58,880 nt of DNA from Nonomuraea wenchangensis (GCF_900111685.1 NZ_FOHX01000029.1:1-58880), one strand, 5' to 3'. Counted from the first letter of the stretch, positions 8,602 through 19,800 are shown. Numbers and translations are program-made. Notes: generated by a model not told the origin, from the sequence alone.

Positions 8602-9929
8602 CACAGGTCCAGGTCCACGTTGTCGGCTGAGGCGGCGACGTTCCGTTCGATGTCGGTGAACTCGTCGCTGCGCACGGTCAGCCTGTAATGCAGCCGGGGA
8701 TCGAAATCCTCAAACTGGTCGATGCGGTCGAGCACGTCACCGACGAGCTTCTTCAGAAACAACCGGGGAGCCACACCCACCTTGCCGCCCAGCGCCCCGC
8801 CGACCGCCCGTGCCAGATCGGCGACGTACGCGTCATCCGCGAGCTCCTTGATCCTTTCTGGAGCGCCGGCTCCAGCGGCGTAGAGATCGCGGACGGTCAC
8901 TCCCAGGTCCACCAGCGATTCCAGGGTGAAGCCGGGTAGCCGGAGTTGCACCGCACGCGGGTTGTCGAAACGCGGGTCGGTGCTGAAGTCGGTCGCCAGC
9001 CGCTGCGCCAGCGGCGCCAGGCGCTGCACTCCCTGCTGCCCGTCGTAGAACGCGGGAGTTCCGGTGACCACCAGATACAGGCCAGGGAAGCGGCCCGAGT
9101 GCACCTCGTCGATGAGCTGCCGCAGCGCGTTGAGCGCCTTGTCGCGTGCGTCGGCGCGCACCCGCTGCAACGTCTCGACCTCGTCCAGCACGACGAGAAG
9201 CCCGGGATGTCCGCAGTCACGCAGTACCGTCAGCAGCCCCTGCAGGAAGCCGAGCGCCCCGAAGTGGTCGAGGTTGCCGCGCACGCCCGCGAACCGGCGT
9301 GCGGCACTGGCGACGTGCGGCTGCCCGCCGAGCCAGGCCAGCACCGCGGCGGCGGTCACCTCATCTCCTTCGGCTAGCGCGGCCCGGTATCCGCGCAGCG
9401 CCGCCGCGAACGACGGCGCGTGCCGCGACACCTCGGTGAGCCGGGCGACCAGCAGCTTGTTCACCTCGGCGCCCAGCTCGCCCTCGTCCGCCCCGGCGGC
9501 GAGGGCGTCCTCCTCCAGCGCGTAGAACCACGCGTCCACCACCGACCGCAGCGCGCTCGGTGGGAAGCTGGCCGTGGTGAGCCGTTCGGTCAGCCGCCGG
9601 TAGACGGTCTCCAGCCGGTGCAGGGGCGTCTCGGTCTCCGAGATCTGGATCTCGGAGACGGCGAAGTTTCGCCGTTTGGCCCGCTCCCCCAGCCAGCGGG
9701 CGAAGAACGTCTTGCCGGATCCGTACTCTCCTCGCACGGCCTTGAACACTGACGCGCCGGAGGCGACCGCGTCCAGTTCGGCGTCCAGCGCCGAGGTGAA
9801 CCTGTCGAGGCCCGTGGCGAGCAGGTCGAGCCCGCTGTCGGGCACGGCGCCACGCCGCAGCGCGTCGATCACGGCACGGCGGCGCACCGCACTGACCTGG
9901 GCGGAACGGGACGGCCGAGCGGTGTTCAC
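8601..9929 (-). CDS. brxD: BREX system ATP-binding protein BrxD
   Basis: The 442-residue P-loop ATPase (DUF2791/BrxD family) has Walker A GEYGSGKTFF (residues ~68-77) and Walker B LLVVLDEVETL (~241-251). The intervening region is alanine- and arginine-rich helix. A C-terminal portion with ARAVGGALGGKVGVAPR and FLKKLVGDVLDRI probably forms a winged-helix or lid. It starts at GTG 9929, 25 bases after the end of pglZ, with GGGAG about ten bases upstream. It is cotranscribed with pglZ and overlaps brxHI by one base. Its specific function in BREX is not established; family membership and position make the name secure. Confidence 0.92.
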   Translation of the reverse strand: MNTARPSRSAQVSAVRRRAVIDALRRGAVPDSGLDLLATGLDRFTSALDAELDAVASGASVFKAVRGEYGSGKTFFARWLGERAKRRNFAVSEIQISETETPLHRLETVYRRLTERLTTASFPPSALRSVVDAWFYALEEDALAAGADEGELGAEVNKLLVARLTEVSRHAPSFAAALRGYRAALAEGDEVTAAAVLAWLGGQPHVASAARRFAGVRGNLDHFGALGFLQGLLTVLRDCGHPGLLVVLDEVETLQRVRADARDKALNALRQLIDEVHSGRFPGLYLVVTGTPAFYDGQQGVQRLAPLAQRLATDFSTDPRFDNPRAVQLRLPGFTLESLVDLGVTVRDLYAAGAGAPERIKELADDAYVADLARAVGGALGGKVGVAPRLFLKKLVGDVLDRIDQFEDFDPRLHYRLTVRSDEFTDIERNVAASADNVDLDL

Positions 9930-9954
9930 GCCTGCCAGTCTCCCATCGTGCTCG

Positions 9955-12858
9955 TCATGCCAGCTCGAACTGGTCGCGCAGTAGCCCCGTGTTCAGCCGC
10001 AGCGTGCGCCCGTCGGGCATGGTCTCCAGGACCTGCACCCCGTCATAGTTGAGGAGCTGGCGTAGGACGGCGGCGAAACCATCGGCTCGGCCGGCGGGAT
10101 AGCCGACGCGCTGGGCCAGTGCCGTGACCGGGAGAGCACCTGTATCGAGCAGTGCCCGCACCGCCTTGCCGACCTTGTCCAGGGGGGGCTTACGCGCCAG
10201 CAGTCCCACCTGCGCCTGGAAGATCTCCGATTCCAACAAGGCGTCGACCAGGGCGTCGTCAGGCGAGGCCAGGCGAGCAGCGAGGAGGGCGTCATCCCCT
10301 CCGGGAGCCAGAACCACGTCGAACAGCGCGTCGCTCATCGCGGCCTGCGCCTGCGCCGCCTTGGACGGCCTGGCGCGCCGCTTCGGTTCGACCGCCGCGG
10401 TGGGAACCGGCGTGACGGGGCGGGCGGGCTCCGCTCCCTCCGGCCACCAGGCTGGGCGTTGGTCGCCGAGCTCACGCCATCCCTTGGGCGGCTCCGCACC
10501 GAAGGGCAGGAACGCCAGGACGGGGATGGTGACCTCGGCGAGCGAGGCCCCGCCGTGATAGCCGGCCTTCTGCGCCGTGTAACGGGAGTCCGCATCCCAT
10601 AGCGCCACGATCTCGGCGCCTGGTTCCGGCCACACCACCCGCGCCCCGGACAGCACGATCTCGCTCTCGCGCAGCGAACCAGCAGGGGTGCGGTGCCGTG
10701 CGGAGGCGATGCCGTCGCCGTCGACCTTGCTTCCGTGACGGTCCACGACGTGTCCGTGGTCACTGGTGAGGATCACCGCCATGCCCTGGGCCGCGGCCAC
10801 ACGCAGCAGCTCCCTCAGCTTGCCGATCTGGTCGAGGCGCCATGCGCCGTCGCCGAGCTTCTGCTCCTTGGCGAGTCGGTCGTCGATGGTGTTCAGCACG
10901 ACCGCCACATGCGTGTGCTCCTCGGCGAGGGCCTCGGTCAGGTCCGGTCCGAACGCATCGCCGGCACTCTGGCCCCGCAGGTCGTCCTTGTGGAAGACCG
11001 CCGCCCTAGCCCCGCCCCAGAACCGGTGCGCGGGAAACAGCCGCTTCTCATCGGCCTGCGCGCCCTTCATCAGCTTCCCGGCGAACAGCGAGGTCCGGGA
11101 CACCGCGGTCAGCGTCGGAAGGGCGGCGGCCATGGCACGCCGCCGCGGTGGCCGGTCCGCCAAGTCCGGCACCGGGTCGTACTCGGCCCACTGCCGACGC
11201 AGCTCTTCGCCCAGCTCGGTGGCGATCGCCGCGCTCATGCCATCCAGGACCAGCAGCAGCACGCGCCGCCCTGTCTTGGCCCCTACGACCGGCTTCACCA
11301 CCCGGGTGAGGAACGACTCCACGGTTAGCATCGAGCCAGGGTCCGTGCCCGCTGCGGTCCAGGTGGCGAGCGTCCGCGCGAAGGCGTGATCGACCTCGCG
11401 CCGTCTCTTGCGCACGCGGCTTCCCAGCGCGTCGTAGGCGGCTTTCAGCTCCGGATGGGGGTCGCCTCCGGCCTCGATGTGCTCCAGGGCCTGGTCCACC
11501 CAGCCGGTCTCGGCGAGGTGGCGTTCGATCGCCGCCGCGACGGTCTCCGCCCCGGTGGCCGGGCTGGTGGCGAGCCATCGTGCGAGCCGCTGTCCCATCC
11601 GGGCACGTTCGATGCGTAGGCGCACGTCCGCGTCGACGGCCAGGTGGTGCGCGGCCAGCTCCTGGACGGCCTGGGTGAGCGCGGCGGGTTCCTCGCCGGC
11701 CAGCGACCGCCCGGCCCGCGCGAAGCGGGCTTCCAATCCGGCCGCCAGGACCGGGCTGGCCTCCACCGCGGTCTCTGCGCCGAGTTGCCGGGCCAGCGGG
11801 GCGGCCCTGTCCAGCACCGTGCTGGTGATCCTGCGTGCCTCGCGTGCCGCTTCCTCTTCCCCGCCGGCACGCCCCGCCTCCAGCAACGTGGTGACGAACT
11901 CCTCGCAGGAGCGGCCGAACGCGGCCACGAGGGTGTCGAGCGCCTCCCCGGCTGCGGGCGGCTCGTCGCCGAACCACCGTTCGGCCCGTCCCCGCACCCG
12001 GTAGATCTGGGCATCGGCCTCGGCGTGCAGCCACAGTGCCGCGCACAGCAGCCCGAAAGACACCGCGTCGGCTCCGTGCTCTGCCTCCACCAGCGCCAGC
12101 AGCGCCCGCCCGGCGAGCCCCGCCTGGTCCTCCTCGCCGAGGAACGCCGACAGCCCGGCGCGTTCCGGGCCACGCAGCGTGAGTAGCCGCTCCGGCCCGC
12201 CAGGGGTGAGCGACCACCGCAGCAGAGTGTGAATGTCGAGACCGTCGCCGCCCTGTGCCCGGCCCGCGCCCGGTGTCGCGTCCGTGTCGTAGCGGCCCAG
12301 CCGCAGGCGGCGCAGGGCGAGCGCCGCCAGCGCGGTACGACGGGACAGCACCCCTCCGGCGAGTGGCGGCCAGCCGCCCGGCGGAGTGGCGTCGAGCAGC
12401 GCTTCGGCTGCCCAGCCGTCGGCCCGCAGACGGGGGTCGACCTGTTCGGCGCCGAATGCCTCCCGGACGACGTTCCAGCCGTCGACGGTCTCGATGCGCT
12501 GCTTGTGCGCGCGGGCGAGAATGGCCGGGTCGAGCTCGCTCTGCTCCCGATCGGTCAACACGACCAGCACCGCAGGTCCCGCGGCTTCCGCCGCCACATG
12601 GCCGAGGACCAGCTCGTGCACGGCCAGCGGTGAGGGGGCCGCCGCGATCCGGGCCCGTCGTCCCTCACCCCAGGCGAGCTCCCCGGGGCCCTCCCACAGG
12701 GGCGCGGAGCGCAGCAGCACGACGCGCCGCCGTCCGCCGCCGGTGAGGGAGTCGGCCAGCGACGTCTGGGCGGACAAGAACTGGGTGACGGTCGCGGCGG
12801 TCAGCCGCAGCACGCCTGCGCTCGTCCCGCCGGCTGATGTGATGGTCACGGTTGCCAT
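9955..12858 (-). CDS. pglZ: BREX type 2 phosphatase-fold protein PglZ
   Basis: The 967-residue protein carries the alkaline-phosphatase-like PglZ domain, the hallmark of all BREX systems. The metal-site region VLLLVLDGMSAAIATEL lies at ~529-545, the RTSLFAGKLMKG segment near 585, and the second metal motif TSDHGHVVDRHG at ~692-703. The N-terminal 500 residues are helical and family-specific. ATG 12858 overlaps the pglY stop (TGATG); a TTG one codon earlier is less likely. In Streptomyces coelicolor PglZ is required for phage growth limitation. A run of seven C in the coding strand (10182-10188, Lys-Pro-Pro-Leu codons) could slip. Confidence 0.95.
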   Translation of the reverse strand: MATVTITSAGGTSAGVLRLTAATVTQFLSAQTSLADSLTGGGRRRVVLLRSAPLWEGPGELAWGEGRRARIAAAPSPLAVHELVLGHVAAEAAGPAVLVVLTDREQSELDPAILARAHKQRIETVDGWNVVREAFGAEQVDPRLRADGWAAEALLDATPPGGWPPLAGGVLSRRTALAALALRRLRLGRYDTDATPGAGRAQGGDGLDIHTLLRWSLTPGGPERLLTLRGPERAGLSAFLGEEDQAGLAGRALLALVEAEHGADAVSFGLLCAALWLHAEADAQIYRVRGRAERWFGDEPPAAGEALDTLVAAFGRSCEEFVTTLLEAGRAGGEEEAAREARRITSTVLDRAAPLARQLGAETAVEASPVLAAGLEARFARAGRSLAGEEPAALTQAVQELAAHHLAVDADVRLRIERARMGQRLARWLATSPATGAETVAAAIERHLAETGWVDQALEHIEAGGDPHPELKAAYDALGSRVRKRRREVDHAFARTLATWTAAGTDPGSMLTVESFLTRVVKPVVGAKTGRRVLLLVLDGMSAAIATELGEELRRQWAEYDPVPDLADRPPRRRAMAAALPTLTAVSRTSLFAGKLMKGAQADEKRLFPAHRFWGGARAAVFHKDDLRGQSAGDAFGPDLTEALAEEHTHVAVVLNTIDDRLAKEQKLGDGAWRLDQIGKLRELLRVAAAQGMAVILTSDHGHVVDRHGSKVDGDGIASARHRTPAGSLRESEIVLSGARVVWPEPGAEIVALWDADSRYTAQKAGYHGGASLAEVTIPVLAFLPFGAEPPKGWRELGDQRPAWWPEGAEPARPVTPVPTAAVEPKRRARPSKAAQAQAAMSDALFDVVLAPGGDDALLAARLASPDDALVDALLESEIFQAQVGLLARKPPLDKVGKAVRALLDTGALPVTALAQRVGYPAGRADGFAAVLRQLLNYDGVQVLETMPDGRTLRLNTGLLRDQFELA

Positions 12859-15800
12859 CAATCCACGACCTGCCAGGTGATCTCGACAGTGGCGCCCGGC
12901 TCGGTGGCCGCCAGCTCGGCGAGTTGCCTGCGCAGCTCGGCCACCGCCTCGTCGGCGTGCGCCGCCTTGGCCTGCTTGCGGCCCGACCGTCTTACGCCGC
13001 TGGGAACGGGATCGGCAGGGGACACAGTGCCGGAGCCCTGTTCGGGCTCCTTGCCAGACACGGGCGGGTGACTGCTCTTGCCGCTCAGGTCCACGGTGTC
13101 GGCACCGCCGCCCGGCGGGACGACAACGACCGGAGGAGGAGTGGGCCCGGGCCGCTGGTTGCGCTTGATCAGCGCGGTGACCTCGCGGCGAGTCATGTCT
13201 AGGGCGTCGATGAGGTCGGCCGTCAGCTGATCGGCCTGTGCTGTACCGCGCAGCACCTGTAGCAGCGCCTGCCCTTCTGCGCCCTGTCCCTCGGCAAGCT
13301 CCAGTGTGTCCCAGGCCGCCGTGGCCAGCGCCTGCGCAACGTCGTGCGCCCGTTTGACGCTGGTCCCGTACCTCTCGGCGTTCACTTGGCCGAGGTCGAA
13401 ACGGGCCAGGGTCTCGACGGTCTTCTTCGCCCCACTGGCGCCCGCCGCGCCCTGTCCGGTCGCCGCGAGCTTCTCCAACAGCTCACACGCGCGCCGCGCG
13501 AGAGACAGGCGGCCCTTCTCGTCGGTTTCGTCAAGGCTGAGGAACGTGGCGTGCGCCTCCAGCCGGCGGACCAGCTCCGCCGTGGGCTCCCGGTAGAGGC
13601 GGGCGCTCTCGACGGTTTGCCGGGCGAACTGGTTGACCATCCGTCCGCGCCGCAGCGCCGGCGCCTTCTCCCCGAAGATGGTCTCGTACCGCCAACGAGC
13701 CTCCATCCAGTCGCCCTCATCAGGGAGCGGCTGGCTGCGCAGCGCATCGCCCGGCTTGATCTGCGACAGCTCGGGCGCCGGGTCGAGCGGGACTCCACCG
13801 CGCACCCACACCCGGTCGTCCATCTCCGCGAACGCGGCGACCACCAGGTTGGCCAGGAACGGCTCCAGCCCTCGCCGGTCCGGCTTGTCCGTCCAGCCGG
13901 CGAGTGTGATCAAACTCAGGTCGCCGGTGATGCCCTCTGTCTGCGCCATCCGTCGGAAGTGGTCGGCCCAGCGGGTGGACAGCTCGAAGTACGCCTCCTT
14001 CTGCTGGCCGAGCTCCAGCGGCTCGGCCACCCGCTTCATCAGCTTGCGGTCCTTCTCGGGGACCTCGACTCGCCGGTCGCGAGCTTCGGCTGCCGCCCGG
14101 ACGTGGAGGAAGACGGTCCTGGCGTCGGCCGGTTTCACCGCGAAGCCGGTGCCCTCCCGGTCGAGATCCGGGTGCGCGGGGAACTGGTGGGCCAGCAGCT
14201 TGCCCGCGATGTCCCTGACGGCCTCGCGCATCGGTTTGGCGAAGGAGACGGTCAGGCCGCCGACGTCGGGCAGCGCCACGAGATGGTCGTCGAAACCCAG
14301 CTCGACGTCGGACGCCTTTTTGTCCGCCAGGCCGTACGCCTGCTTGAAGGCGGTCTTCACCTGCCTGACCAGGGCCGCGCGCTGGGTCTCCAGCAGTCCC
14401 TTGGCCCGGGCCCGGTTGTCGGCGTTGAGGTGGCCGGCATACTGCGTGGCGAACCGGTGGTCGTCGGCGAGCGCCTTGTCGATGACGAGCAGCCTGCAGA
14501 AGTCCGCGAATCGCTGGGCGGACAGGTGCGTGGGCACCCAGGCGACCGTGAGGGCAGCCTCGCCCTGCCGCTCCCGCAGGGCACGCATCCGGTTGACGTC
14601 GTCGACGGGACCGTACGCGCCCTCGTCGAAGGGCAGATCGACGACGAGCCGCCACCGGCCGTCGAGCTGCGGCTGCAGCTCGTGGTCCGGCAGGTCGTCC
14701 TCGTCGGCGATATTGCCGAAGATCACTTCCACCGAGCGGTGGGAACCGCGCCAGACGAAGCTCAAGTCGTCGGCGCCGAGCCTGCCGTCGGAGCGGTCCA
14801 CCCCCAGCTCCTCGGCGAGCAGTCGTTTGACGAGCGCCATCCGGTTGCCGGGGTTGTTGTTGACGTTGGCGTTGGCGATCACCGAGTCGACGTCGACACC
14901 GGACAGCTCCAGCCGCACGCCGACGTTCGCGCCGGTGCCGGTCTCCTTGATCTCGGGGAAGCGGGCGGCCCACTCGGCCACCTTGCTCTTGATGATGCCG
15001 ACCTCGCTGCCCGGGATGGGCGCGGTCACCGAGCCGTGGTTGAGCGCGCCGAGGCGGCGGATCGTCAGGTCGCTGAGCGCGGGCACGCTGGGCGCGAGCG
15101 CCGACAGCAGCAGCGTGCAGATCAGCCGGTTGTCACCGACGAACGACTTGCAGCGCTGGGCAAGCACAGGGTCAGTGATGCTGCCGGGGCGGTGCTGGTA
15201 CCGCTCGATGTCATCCTCGGTGACGTCGTAGGAGGTCAGCAGATAGGGCCGGAGCTTGGTCTTGTACAGCTTGTCGGCGGCCTCGAAGACCACCTTCAAG
15301 CTGTCCACGAACGGCTTGTCGCCGCCGTCGGCGATCACTGGGTACAGGTCCCCGAGCGGGACCAGGTCTCCGAGCCGCAGGTCGTCCCGACGGGCGGCGA
15401 GCAGCTGCCCCATCAGCTTCAGACCGGTTCGGGAGCGCTGCAGCGCCGAGGAGATGTGGACCAGGGTGTCCATGAAGGCCGGAGAGAAGGGATAGGTCAG
15501 CCGGAACGACTCCTCGTCGGCTCCCGTCGTACCGGAGTCCGAGCCGAGCAGTGTGTCCCATACCTGCGAACCGACCCTCTTGGTCTGCTCGAACGCCGCG
15601 TCGACGAGTGCCTCCTTGCCTGGCCTGGCGTTCAGGAGGCGGGCGTGCGCGATCTGCGGGAGGTTCCGGTCCTCGAGCGTGATCTTGTCGAACCGTCCCG
15701 AGGCGAGGTTCAGTGTGTCCTGGATCGATGACTCCGCCGCGCCTGACACCTCCTCGCCGACCAGCTCGCGCAGGTCGCGCTGGCGGGCGATAAACGACAC

Positions 15801-16781
15801 GACAGGGATGGCCCGCCGGGCGTCTCCGCCTTCCACGAAGTTCGTGATCTTGCTGGCTTCGCGGGCCACGAATTTCTGGTCGTGAATGAGCGTCGCCAGC
15901 CACAAGATCAGCTCGTCCATGAAGAGGATCAGGCCGTGGTAGCCCAGGGATTTGGCGTGCTCAGCGATCACGGACAGGCCGGCGTCGAGGGAGATGAACC
16001 CGTGCTCGTCCTCGGCCGCGTTCCTGGCGAACCCTGGCAGCAGGTTGGTGCTCGCGTCCTGCACAAGCTTGGCCCGCAGTTCGGCCGGGGTGGTCGGGTG
16101 CACCAGGTCCAGCGCCGTATCGCCGTCGTGCATCTCCTCGGCGGACAAGGCCGCATCCAGCAGCTCGGGCGTCCAGGCGAACGACTCGCCCCACTCGTCG
16201 TCCTCGTCGACCTCTGCGCCACCGGAGCCGAGCCCGCCGATGACCGCCGCGTCACCCATCCGGGCGCGCATGGCCCGAATGTCGGTGAACAGCGAGTCGG
16301 TCCGGTACACCTGTGGGATAGGCGCGTCGGGGTGCAGCTTCTTGACGTGGCTGACGTAGCCGCCGAGCACCCGCTGCTCCAGGGCCTTGGCGCCGAGCAT
16401 GTGATAGGGCACGAGCAGGAATCGCTTACCGTCCGCTTCCAGCCAGTCATGCGTGGTCAGCAGGGAGTCGAACTCGCCGCGTGATCGGACCGCCCGGTTT
16501 CCGCTGAGCAGCGCGTACAGCACGGCCATGAAGTGCGACTTACCGGAACCGAACGAGCCGTGCAGGTAGGCGGCCTTGGACGTGCGGCCGTCGAGGGCGG
16601 ACTTGATCAGCCTGAGCGCCTCGTCGAAGTTCTTCAGCAACCGGTCGGTGACAACGTAGTCCTTCAGGGCGTGTCCCGCGCCCTCGGGCGTCACCGCCTC
16701 GGCCAGGCTCAGCACGAAGTCCGAGGTGGAAATGGACTCCTTGATGTCGATGACATCCTTCAGGAGGGGCTGCTGTGCCAT
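12858..16781 (-). CDS. pglY: BREX type 2 ATPase PglY (BrxC-like)
   Basis: The 1307-residue ATPase is equivalent to BrxC of other BREX types and matches PglY in length. Walker A is HGSFGSGKSHFMAVL (residues ~74-88), and the likely Walker B is LILFMDELILWLA (~283-295). The C-terminus has an acidic/basic segment followed by a proline/valine-rich linker (PGPTPPPVVVVPPGGG, ~1218-1233) and a helical tail (EAVAELRRQLAELA). ATG 16781 is used. The 78-base gap after pglX is the largest in the operon and contains AAGGAG about 14-19 bases before the start. PglY is essential for the Pgl phenotype in S. coelicolor. Confidence 0.93.
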   Translation of the reverse strand: MAQQPLLKDVIDIKESISTSDFVLSLAEAVTPEGAGHALKDYVVTDRLLKNFDEALRLIKSALDGRTSKAAYLHGSFGSGKSHFMAVLYALLSGNRAVRSRGEFDSLLTTHDWLEADGKRFLLVPYHMLGAKALEQRVLGGYVSHVKKLHPDAPIPQVYRTDSLFTDIRAMRARMGDAAVIGGLGSGGAEVDEDDEWGESFAWTPELLDAALSAEEMHDGDTALDLVHPTTPAELRAKLVQDASTNLLPGFARNAAEDEHGFISLDAGLSVIAEHAKSLGYHGLILFMDELILWLATLIHDQKFVAREASKITNFVEGGDARRAIPVVSFIARQRDLRELVGEEVSGAAESSIQDTLNLASGRFDKITLEDRNLPQIAHARLLNARPGKEALVDAAFEQTKRVGSQVWDTLLGSDSGTTGADEESFRLTYPFSPAFMDTLVHISSALQRSRTGLKLMGQLLAARRDDLRLGDLVPLGDLYPVIADGGDKPFVDSLKVVFEAADKLYKTKLRPYLLTSYDVTEDDIERYQHRPGSITDPVLAQRCKSFVGDNRLICTLLLSALAPSVPALSDLTIRRLGALNHGSVTAPIPGSEVGIIKSKVAEWAARFPEIKETGTGANVGVRLELSGVDVDSVIANANVNNNPGNRMALVKRLLAEELGVDRSDGRLGADDLSFVWRGSHRSVEVIFGNIADEDDLPDHELQPQLDGRWRLVVDLPFDEGAYGPVDDVNRMRALRERQGEAALTVAWVPTHLSAQRFADFCRLLVIDKALADDHRFATQYAGHLNADNRARAKGLLETQRAALVRQVKTAFKQAYGLADKKASDVELGFDDHLVALPDVGGLTVSFAKPMREAVRDIAGKLLAHQFPAHPDLDREGTGFAVKPADARTVFLHVRAAAEARDRRVEVPEKDRKLMKRVAEPLELGQQKEAYFELSTRWADHFRRMAQTEGITGDLSLITLAGWTDKPDRRGLEPFLANLVVAAFAEMDDRVWVRGGVPLDPAPELSQIKPGDALRSQPLPDEGDWMEARWRYETIFGEKAPALRRGRMVNQFARQTVESARLYREPTAELVRRLEAHATFLSLDETDEKGRLSLARRACELLEKLAATGQGAAGASGAKKTVETLARFDLGQVNAERYGTSVKRAHDVAQALATAAWDTLELAEGQGAEGQALLQVLRGTAQADQLTADLIDALDMTRREVTALIKRNQRPGPTPPPVVVVPPGGGADTVDLSGKSSHPPVSGKEPEQGSGTVSPADPVPSGVRRSGRKQAKAAHADEAVAELRRQLAELAATEPGATVEITWQVVD

Positions 16782-16859
16782 GACCTGTCTCGTTCTCCTT
16801 GTCTTCTGCCATCCCGCGCGCCTCTGCCACCCCGGACTGGATCGCAGAAGCCCGTCCGG

Positions 16860-19800
16860 TCACTTCTTGGCGCTGCGGCGGCCGCGCGCGGGCGCGGTCG
16901 GCCGCCACTTCCGCAGGTCGTCGTCGGTCAGGCCGTGCTCGCCCTGAATCTGCTGCCGGTAGCCCGAGAAGAAGTCGGCTGGGGAGCCGCTGTACATCGC
17001 GTCGAACTCGTGGTGCCACTGATACAGCCACGGCTGCAGCTCCAACAGGCCCGCCAGGAACGGGGCGATCTCCTCGGTAGTCAGGGGCTGGTTTGTGAAG
17101 TACGTGGCCAGCGCCTGTGCCTGCTCCCGATGGTCCCAGCCTGCCCAGCCGTACAGGTCAGGAAGGCCGGAGGCTGTCGAGGGATAGGAGATGAACCGCT
17201 CCTTGGGCACGTCGAGTTTGCCGCGCGCCCGCCAGTACGACGCCTTGATGAAGTCGGCCGAGGTGTACTTCGGCGGCACGGGGATGGAGTCACGTGTCTT
17301 CCGCTTGGCCGGCTCGTCCGGAGCAGCGTCCTCCTGGCGCTGCACGTCCCAGACATGCTCCCAGTCAGCGCGCTTCTTCAACCCGCTCGGTTTATAACGG
17401 AGAGCGGCGAGGAACGGCACGTGCTCGTCAGTTATCAGGTCGGCGACGAGCGCCGCGAGTTCTTGTCGGGGCGCGTAGATGCTCGCGACGGAGACGAAGT
17501 CCTCGTCACGGGAGAGTGCGTCGGTGAGCCGGGCGAGCGTGACGATGGCGGGCTGCCCGTTCTCGTCGTACCAGTTCTCATGCTTTTCGATGCGGTCCAG
17601 CAGCCAGGAACGCAGCGCCTTCTCCTGCAGTGCGTCCCACCCTTCAGTGGCCCAGCGCCGCTTGTACTCGGGTCGCTCGATCATGCCGATGGCGCGGGAG
17701 GACTCGATGGTGTCGATGCGCTTTTGGACGATCTGCTTGTACGGCTCAGGCCAGTGAACCGGGATCTCTGTGACGGGCGTGGATCCATGCCGCCTGAACC
17801 ATTCGTCGGATGCTGCTCCCTTGGCCACTTTGCGGGCAAGAACAATCTCAAAGGCCCGCTCGCCTAGGGCGAGCTCGGGAATGTCAAACTCATCAAGGGT
17901 ACGCACATCCTCGTCATGGAGGTTGTAAAGGGAGTAGACCTGCCAATCCAGTTCCTCCTGAAAGGCGATCATCTGGGCGCGGACAAAGTGCCATCTCGCC
18001 TTGGCTTCGCGGAGAGCGGCAACGGTGGGAGTTCGGGTTGTTATAGAGGCAGGATTTGTAGTGGCTATATCTTGAGCCAGTCTATCAAGGCGAGCAGCAA
18101 GAGATGTAGGATACTGATTAGGTAGTGGGTAATCTTCCAGGTTGGTGCCAGTGAACTCGTAGCGTTCTTCCCAGGCTTCGCTCTGGATGCCACGGCCAAG
18201 GCCACTACCCCCCTTCGCGTGACTCACCATCTTGAGCCAGAAGCAGGCAGTGGAGCTATTGAGAATACCGAGCAGGCGCAGATGCTTGGCCTCGCTCTCT
18301 CCCTCCCTTAACTTGATCACCGGTGCAGTACGAATAAATACCTTTTCTCCCCTATCTAAGACAAAATGATTATGAGTTGAAACAAAAGGGAAGGCAATTG
18401 AGAGTGGCACCTGATAGCGCTTCTTGAAGAACATTGAGTACTCAAACCATTTGAGGCCGCGCTCCAACTGAGTCGCCCCAAAGGCTACGCGATTCCTCAG
18501 AAGTACACGGTAGGGCCACAGGAACTGCTCGGTGTGCGGAGAAGTCTCCGCGCATAGATCGGCTTCGCCGTACGGCCAGAGCGACACCACAGGGCTCCCG
18601 GTAAGGTAATCCCGAACCTCGGAACCCTCGACAAGTGGTCGCTGGAGATGTCTTGGAATCCGGTGTCTATTAAGTGCACCAGCCCCAACCATATAGGCGC
18701 TGTCTTCGCGAGTAACCGCCCCAGCGCCGATGTCATCAGTCACTGCTGACAGTTTCTTCTGGGCCTGATGATTCAGAATCTCAACCATCTCTAGGCCGCC
18801 ATTGGCTAGAATCCACGGCTGCTTGCCGAAGTATCGATCACGCCCGAGATCTTCTACCGAAACCCACTCGCTAATCGAACTGGGTTGGTCAATCTGGTTC
18901 ACAATTGCACGCCAGACAAGCCCCTCCTTGGCACTCTCTGGCATCATTGGTTCACCTTGAACGGATCGAACTGTCCGAACGGTCTCCGAGCGGGTCCTTC
19001 CTGATCGACGCGTGCCAACTAGGATGACTGTCGGTGTCCCGTGGCCCGGAATGTACGCCCCCGATGTGTCAATGACCTCAGTGAGTTCGACCTTCTGGGC
19101 GAAGAAATCCTCGATCAGCTTCACACCGAATTCCCGCTTCATGAAGGAATTCGCCGTGATCTGGCCGACGATTCCGTACCCACGCCCGTCGGTGTCACCG
19201 CGCTTGGCCAGCTCGAAGAAGCGCTGGGCGAACGGAACCGATAGCGCATACGTTCCCGCGCAGGTGCTGTACAGTTCCCGGTACAGATCGTTCAGCTTCT
19301 TGTCCTTGACCGTGATGTACGGAGGGTTCCCTACCACTACGTGGTAACGCCCCGGCTCCAAGATGCCCGGGTACTCGTGTACGTCCTCAACGGTGTAGGC
19401 GAACTCTGCCAGCACATCTCGCGGCACCTCCTCCCCCAGGGGCAGCTCGAGTTGTCGCTCCTTGATGAGGGAGTCGCCAACCGCGAGATGCATCGGCCAG
19501 TCGTACTTGGCCGCCTCCGTCATCGTCCGCATGCCCGCGACCGCCATCGCGGCGACCAGAAGACGGAAGCGCGCGATCGCCACCGCGAACGGGTTCACGT
19601 CCACGCCATGTACCGAATCCAGCGCCGCCCGTACCCGCTCATGCCGTTCGGCATCCGGTCGGCGCGCGGCCCAGAGCCGCACCAATCGCCGGAAGGTACC
19701 CAGCACGAAGTGCCCCGACCCGCAGGTCGGGTCGATCATCTTCAGCTCCTCGAAGCCAAACTCGCGCACCGCCGGGTCCATCGTCCGGTCGAGGATGAAC

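Noticed and set aside
13344..15731. Long plus-strand frame across pglY
   Set aside because: It is the shadow of pglY. The text has no domain and no ribosome-binding site.
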